IMG/VR virus record: IMGVR_UViG_3300025151_000247
Coordinates: 1 to 26,689 of that record
From: a virus
Length of the DNA stretch: 26,689 bases
Direction: 5' to 3' (one strand)
The notes beneath the pieces are model-generated. The model did no database searches and was not told where the DNA came from. It saw only the letters and a program-made list of their open reading frames with translations. Within the stretch, counting starts at the first letter, position 1. The number at the start of each line of letters is the position of its first letter. This document shows positions 25,348 to 26,689 of this stretch, piece by piece. Both the position numbers and the translations under genes were made by a program.

Positions 25348-26037
25348 TCACCTCTCCACGCGAACTTCGTCTTCGCTGGTCAAGACTTCAATCACTCTGT
25401 TGCGCAACACCTTCCCCATGCGGGGAACATCGCGCAGACAGTCTCCGCATGCGGCTTCTTCAATAGAACCGCATGCGTCAAGGATAGCGTCAACCATGTC
25501 GGGGCCAACGCCTGGAATCGTAAGTAACATATCCGCGCGCACATCATTTGTGCTAACTCGTCGGACTGCTTGCGCACCGTGGCGACTTGCTTTTTTGTAG
25601 GTCTTCTCATGAAGAGCGACCATGAATGCTGATGCCTCAGCGACATTCGGCGCTCGGTAAATGAGACAGCCGAAGTCTGCGACAACACGACCGAGGAAGC
25701 CTGTCATCTGCTTGAGGGCTTGACTTGCGGTAATGGATGAGCCGCGCTCACGGGCGCGGGCTACATAGCCACCAATCTCACCCCAAATAACCAAGCCGTA
25801 GTTGCCGTCGTTTGCATCCATGTTGTCAAGTTGTCGCATAAGGTGTCCACTTCTCATGGATGAGAAGAGGTCATCAATGCTCTTGGCTTCAATCAGCCAA
25901 TCACCGCATCGGTAATCACCGTTGACAAGGTTTTCACGCGCTACGGCAATGCGTGGTGAGCGGGACTTGGCTCTTCGCTCAACTGCCGAGACGAGTGAGC
26001 CGCGCTCGTTTGTATCAATAACGAGAGGTGGCTTCAT
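25348..26037 (-). CDS. XPF/Mus81-like (ERCC4) nuclease with helix-hairpin-helix
   Basis: 229 aa from the ATG at 26037, which overlaps the upstream stop (ATGA) and follows GAGGGG; a GTG at 26046 is less likely. The nuclease part (about 1-145) has V-I-D8-T-N-E11, G40-D41-Y and I-E50-A-K52-x3-D56. The family signature here is usually E-R-K-x3-D, so Arg is replaced by Ala while the acidic and Lys residues are kept. The C-terminus has an HhH pair (IPGVG at 174-178; a second hairpin about 200-214) that binds DNA. There is no helicase domain, as in short archaeal XPF. It probably cuts branched DNA such as flaps, forks or recombination intermediates during viral replication or packaging. Family call is confident; activity is uncertain because of the Arg change. 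Confidence 0.85.
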   Translation of the reverse strand: MKPPLVIDTNERGSLVSAVERRAKSRSPRIAVARENLVNGDYRCGDWLIEAKSIDDLFSSMRSGHLMRQLDNMDANDGNYGLVIWGEIGGYVARARERGSSITASQALKQMTGFLGRVVADFGCLIYRAPNVAEASAFMVALHEKTYKKASRHGAQAVRRVSTNDVRADMLLTIPGVGPDMVDAILDACGSIEEAACGDCLRDVPRMGKVLRNRVIEVLTSEDEVRVER

Positions 26038-26267
26038 GACTGACACCCCTCATGTGCAGGGAACTCAAACGCTCTTTTGTATTCCGAGCGCTTATTGCTC
26101 ACCTTGCGATATTCAAGGAGTCCTTCATTCTTCAACTTGGTCAAGAAGCGCACGACCTTGTGATGGCTCATGTGTCTCAATGTGTCGCTATGCTTGCAAA
26201 GTTCTCCGCGCGACCTCCATGTTGAGTCAATGTTCAATAACAATTCAATCTGCCATTCTTCAATCAT
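26034..26267 (-). CDS. Winged-helix DNA-binding regulator
   Basis: 77 aa. The ATG overlaps the previous gene's stop (ATGA) after AAGGTGA. The pattern is helix (EEWQIELLLNI), helix (SRGELCKHS), recognition helix (SHHKVVRFLTKLKNEGLL), then a wing (EYRKVSNKRSEYKRAFEF). This is the usual winged-helix order, like small MarR- or ArsR-type archaeal regulators, though I cannot name the family. It sits two genes upstream of the palindromic operator and is a natural candidate to bind it. A replication-accessory role is an alternative. Confidence 0.75.
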   Translation of the reverse strand: MIEEWQIELLLNIDSTWRSRGELCKHSDTLRHMSHHKVVRFLTKLKNEGLLEYRKVSNKRSEYKRAFEFPAHEGCQS

Positions 26268-26689
26268 GCAATCACCTTCAAAGCGGAATAAATTGTCGTG
26301 ATTTCTTTCATGTCCTTTTCGTTTTTAAGCCAAATGTTATCGCAAATTGTCTTGATGGGTGTGCCTTTCGCCTTAATTTCGTAAGCGTTATTCCATCCTT
26401 TGAGATTAACATTGTAGTCCATGTGGTCGTAGGAATCAACTGTGGCCCAAACGATGATTGCTTTGTTAGCGACATATTTTTCCAACTGATGAGGGGGTAT
26501 CATTCTTCCTAACTTATCCCATTGCTCTTCGGTTACGGTTTTGACCTCAATCGGCACACCATCAATTTGTAAATCGCCTTTGCCTTTTTGAACATCAAAG
26601 GTTCGCGACAGGTAAAAACTGACGGCGGCTTCTGCCTTCAACCCGATAAATGTTGAAGACACATTGTTGTGAGAGTAGTCTCCTACGCG
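26264..26689 (-). CDS. PD-(D/E)XK-like nuclease, 5' end truncated by the window
   Basis: The frame is open from the right edge to the TGA at 26264. A GTG at 26662 is the first internal start-like codon (132 aa), but the nine codons before it are also open (R-V-G-D-Y-S-H-N-N) and no ribosome site fits the GTG, so the true start is probably outside. Numbered from the GTG: E11 in a helix, D30 in KGKGDLQIDG and E39-V-K41 in PIEVKT match the E...D-x8-E-x-K core of PD-(D/E)XK nucleases. Relatives include Holliday junction resolvases and restriction-like enzymes; I cannot tell which. Its ATGA overlap with the regulator gene puts it in the same operon. Confidence 0.75.
   Translation of the reverse strand, partial: RVGDYSHNNVSSTFIGLKAEAAVSFYLSRTFDVQKGKGDLQIDGVPIEVKTVTEEQWDKLGRMIPPHQLEKYVANKAIIVWATVDSYDHMDYNVNLKGWNNAYEIKAKGTPIKTICDNIWLKNEKDMKEITTIYSALKVIA

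Overview
The window looks like part of the genome of an archaeal tailed virus or provirus. The likely host is a marine planktonic archaeon of the Marine Group II/Poseidoniales type, as with the magroviruses, but the host is an inference. Archaeal signals seen directly are a group II (thermosome) chaperonin, an XPF/Mus81-type nuclease with a C-terminal helix-hairpin-helix, and a TTTATATA promoter with a palindromic operator at the predicted start site. Viral signals are a late block with an enormous virion-type protein, a hub-like protein and a tail fibre, plus dense gene packing with ATGA and TGATG overlaps. No rRNA, tRNA, CRISPR array or insertion sequence was seen.

Left block (1-21564, + strand). 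It begins inside an open reading frame with no stop for 12.5 kb (at least 4191 codons, start lost off the left edge), apparently a giant tail, baseplate or adhesin protein. Translationally coupled genes follow: a hub-like protein (12573), a small basic protein (14243), a small baseplate/tail-like protein (14674), a zinc-finger protein (15021), a tail fibre (15568), a 51-aa single-pass membrane protein (17991), a 65-aa zinc ribbon (18143), and two large, highly charged, probably disordered proteins (18337 and 20293). Four of these non-fibre proteins share a short module built around P-M-D-x-A-x-x-L-L-K. It lies at the start, end or middle of the protein and has no function I can name.

Right block (26689-21530, - strand). 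Read in its own direction it encodes a PD-(D/E)XK-like nuclease (truncated by the right edge), a winged-helix regulator, and an XPF/ERCC4-like nuclease. A 134-nt promoter/operator gap follows. Then come an AAA+ helicase-like ATPase with a C-terminal winged helix, a DEDDy 3'-5' exonuclease, the chaperonin, and a 44-aa membrane protein whose end overlaps the end of the left block. This looks like a DNA-processing module joined to a protein-folding gene. The palindrome over the predicted transcription start suggests that the ATPase-exonuclease-chaperonin unit is repressible, perhaps by the nearby winged-helix protein.

A whole-window pattern is the apparent absence of several four-base palindromes. 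I found no GATC or TCGA reading line by line. GTAC, ACGT, AGCT, CCGG and CTAG also seem missing or very rare, while CATG, TGCA, GCGC and CGCG are common. Synonymous codon choice appears bent to avoid these words, which suggests heavy restriction pressure. All counts were made by eye and should be recomputed.
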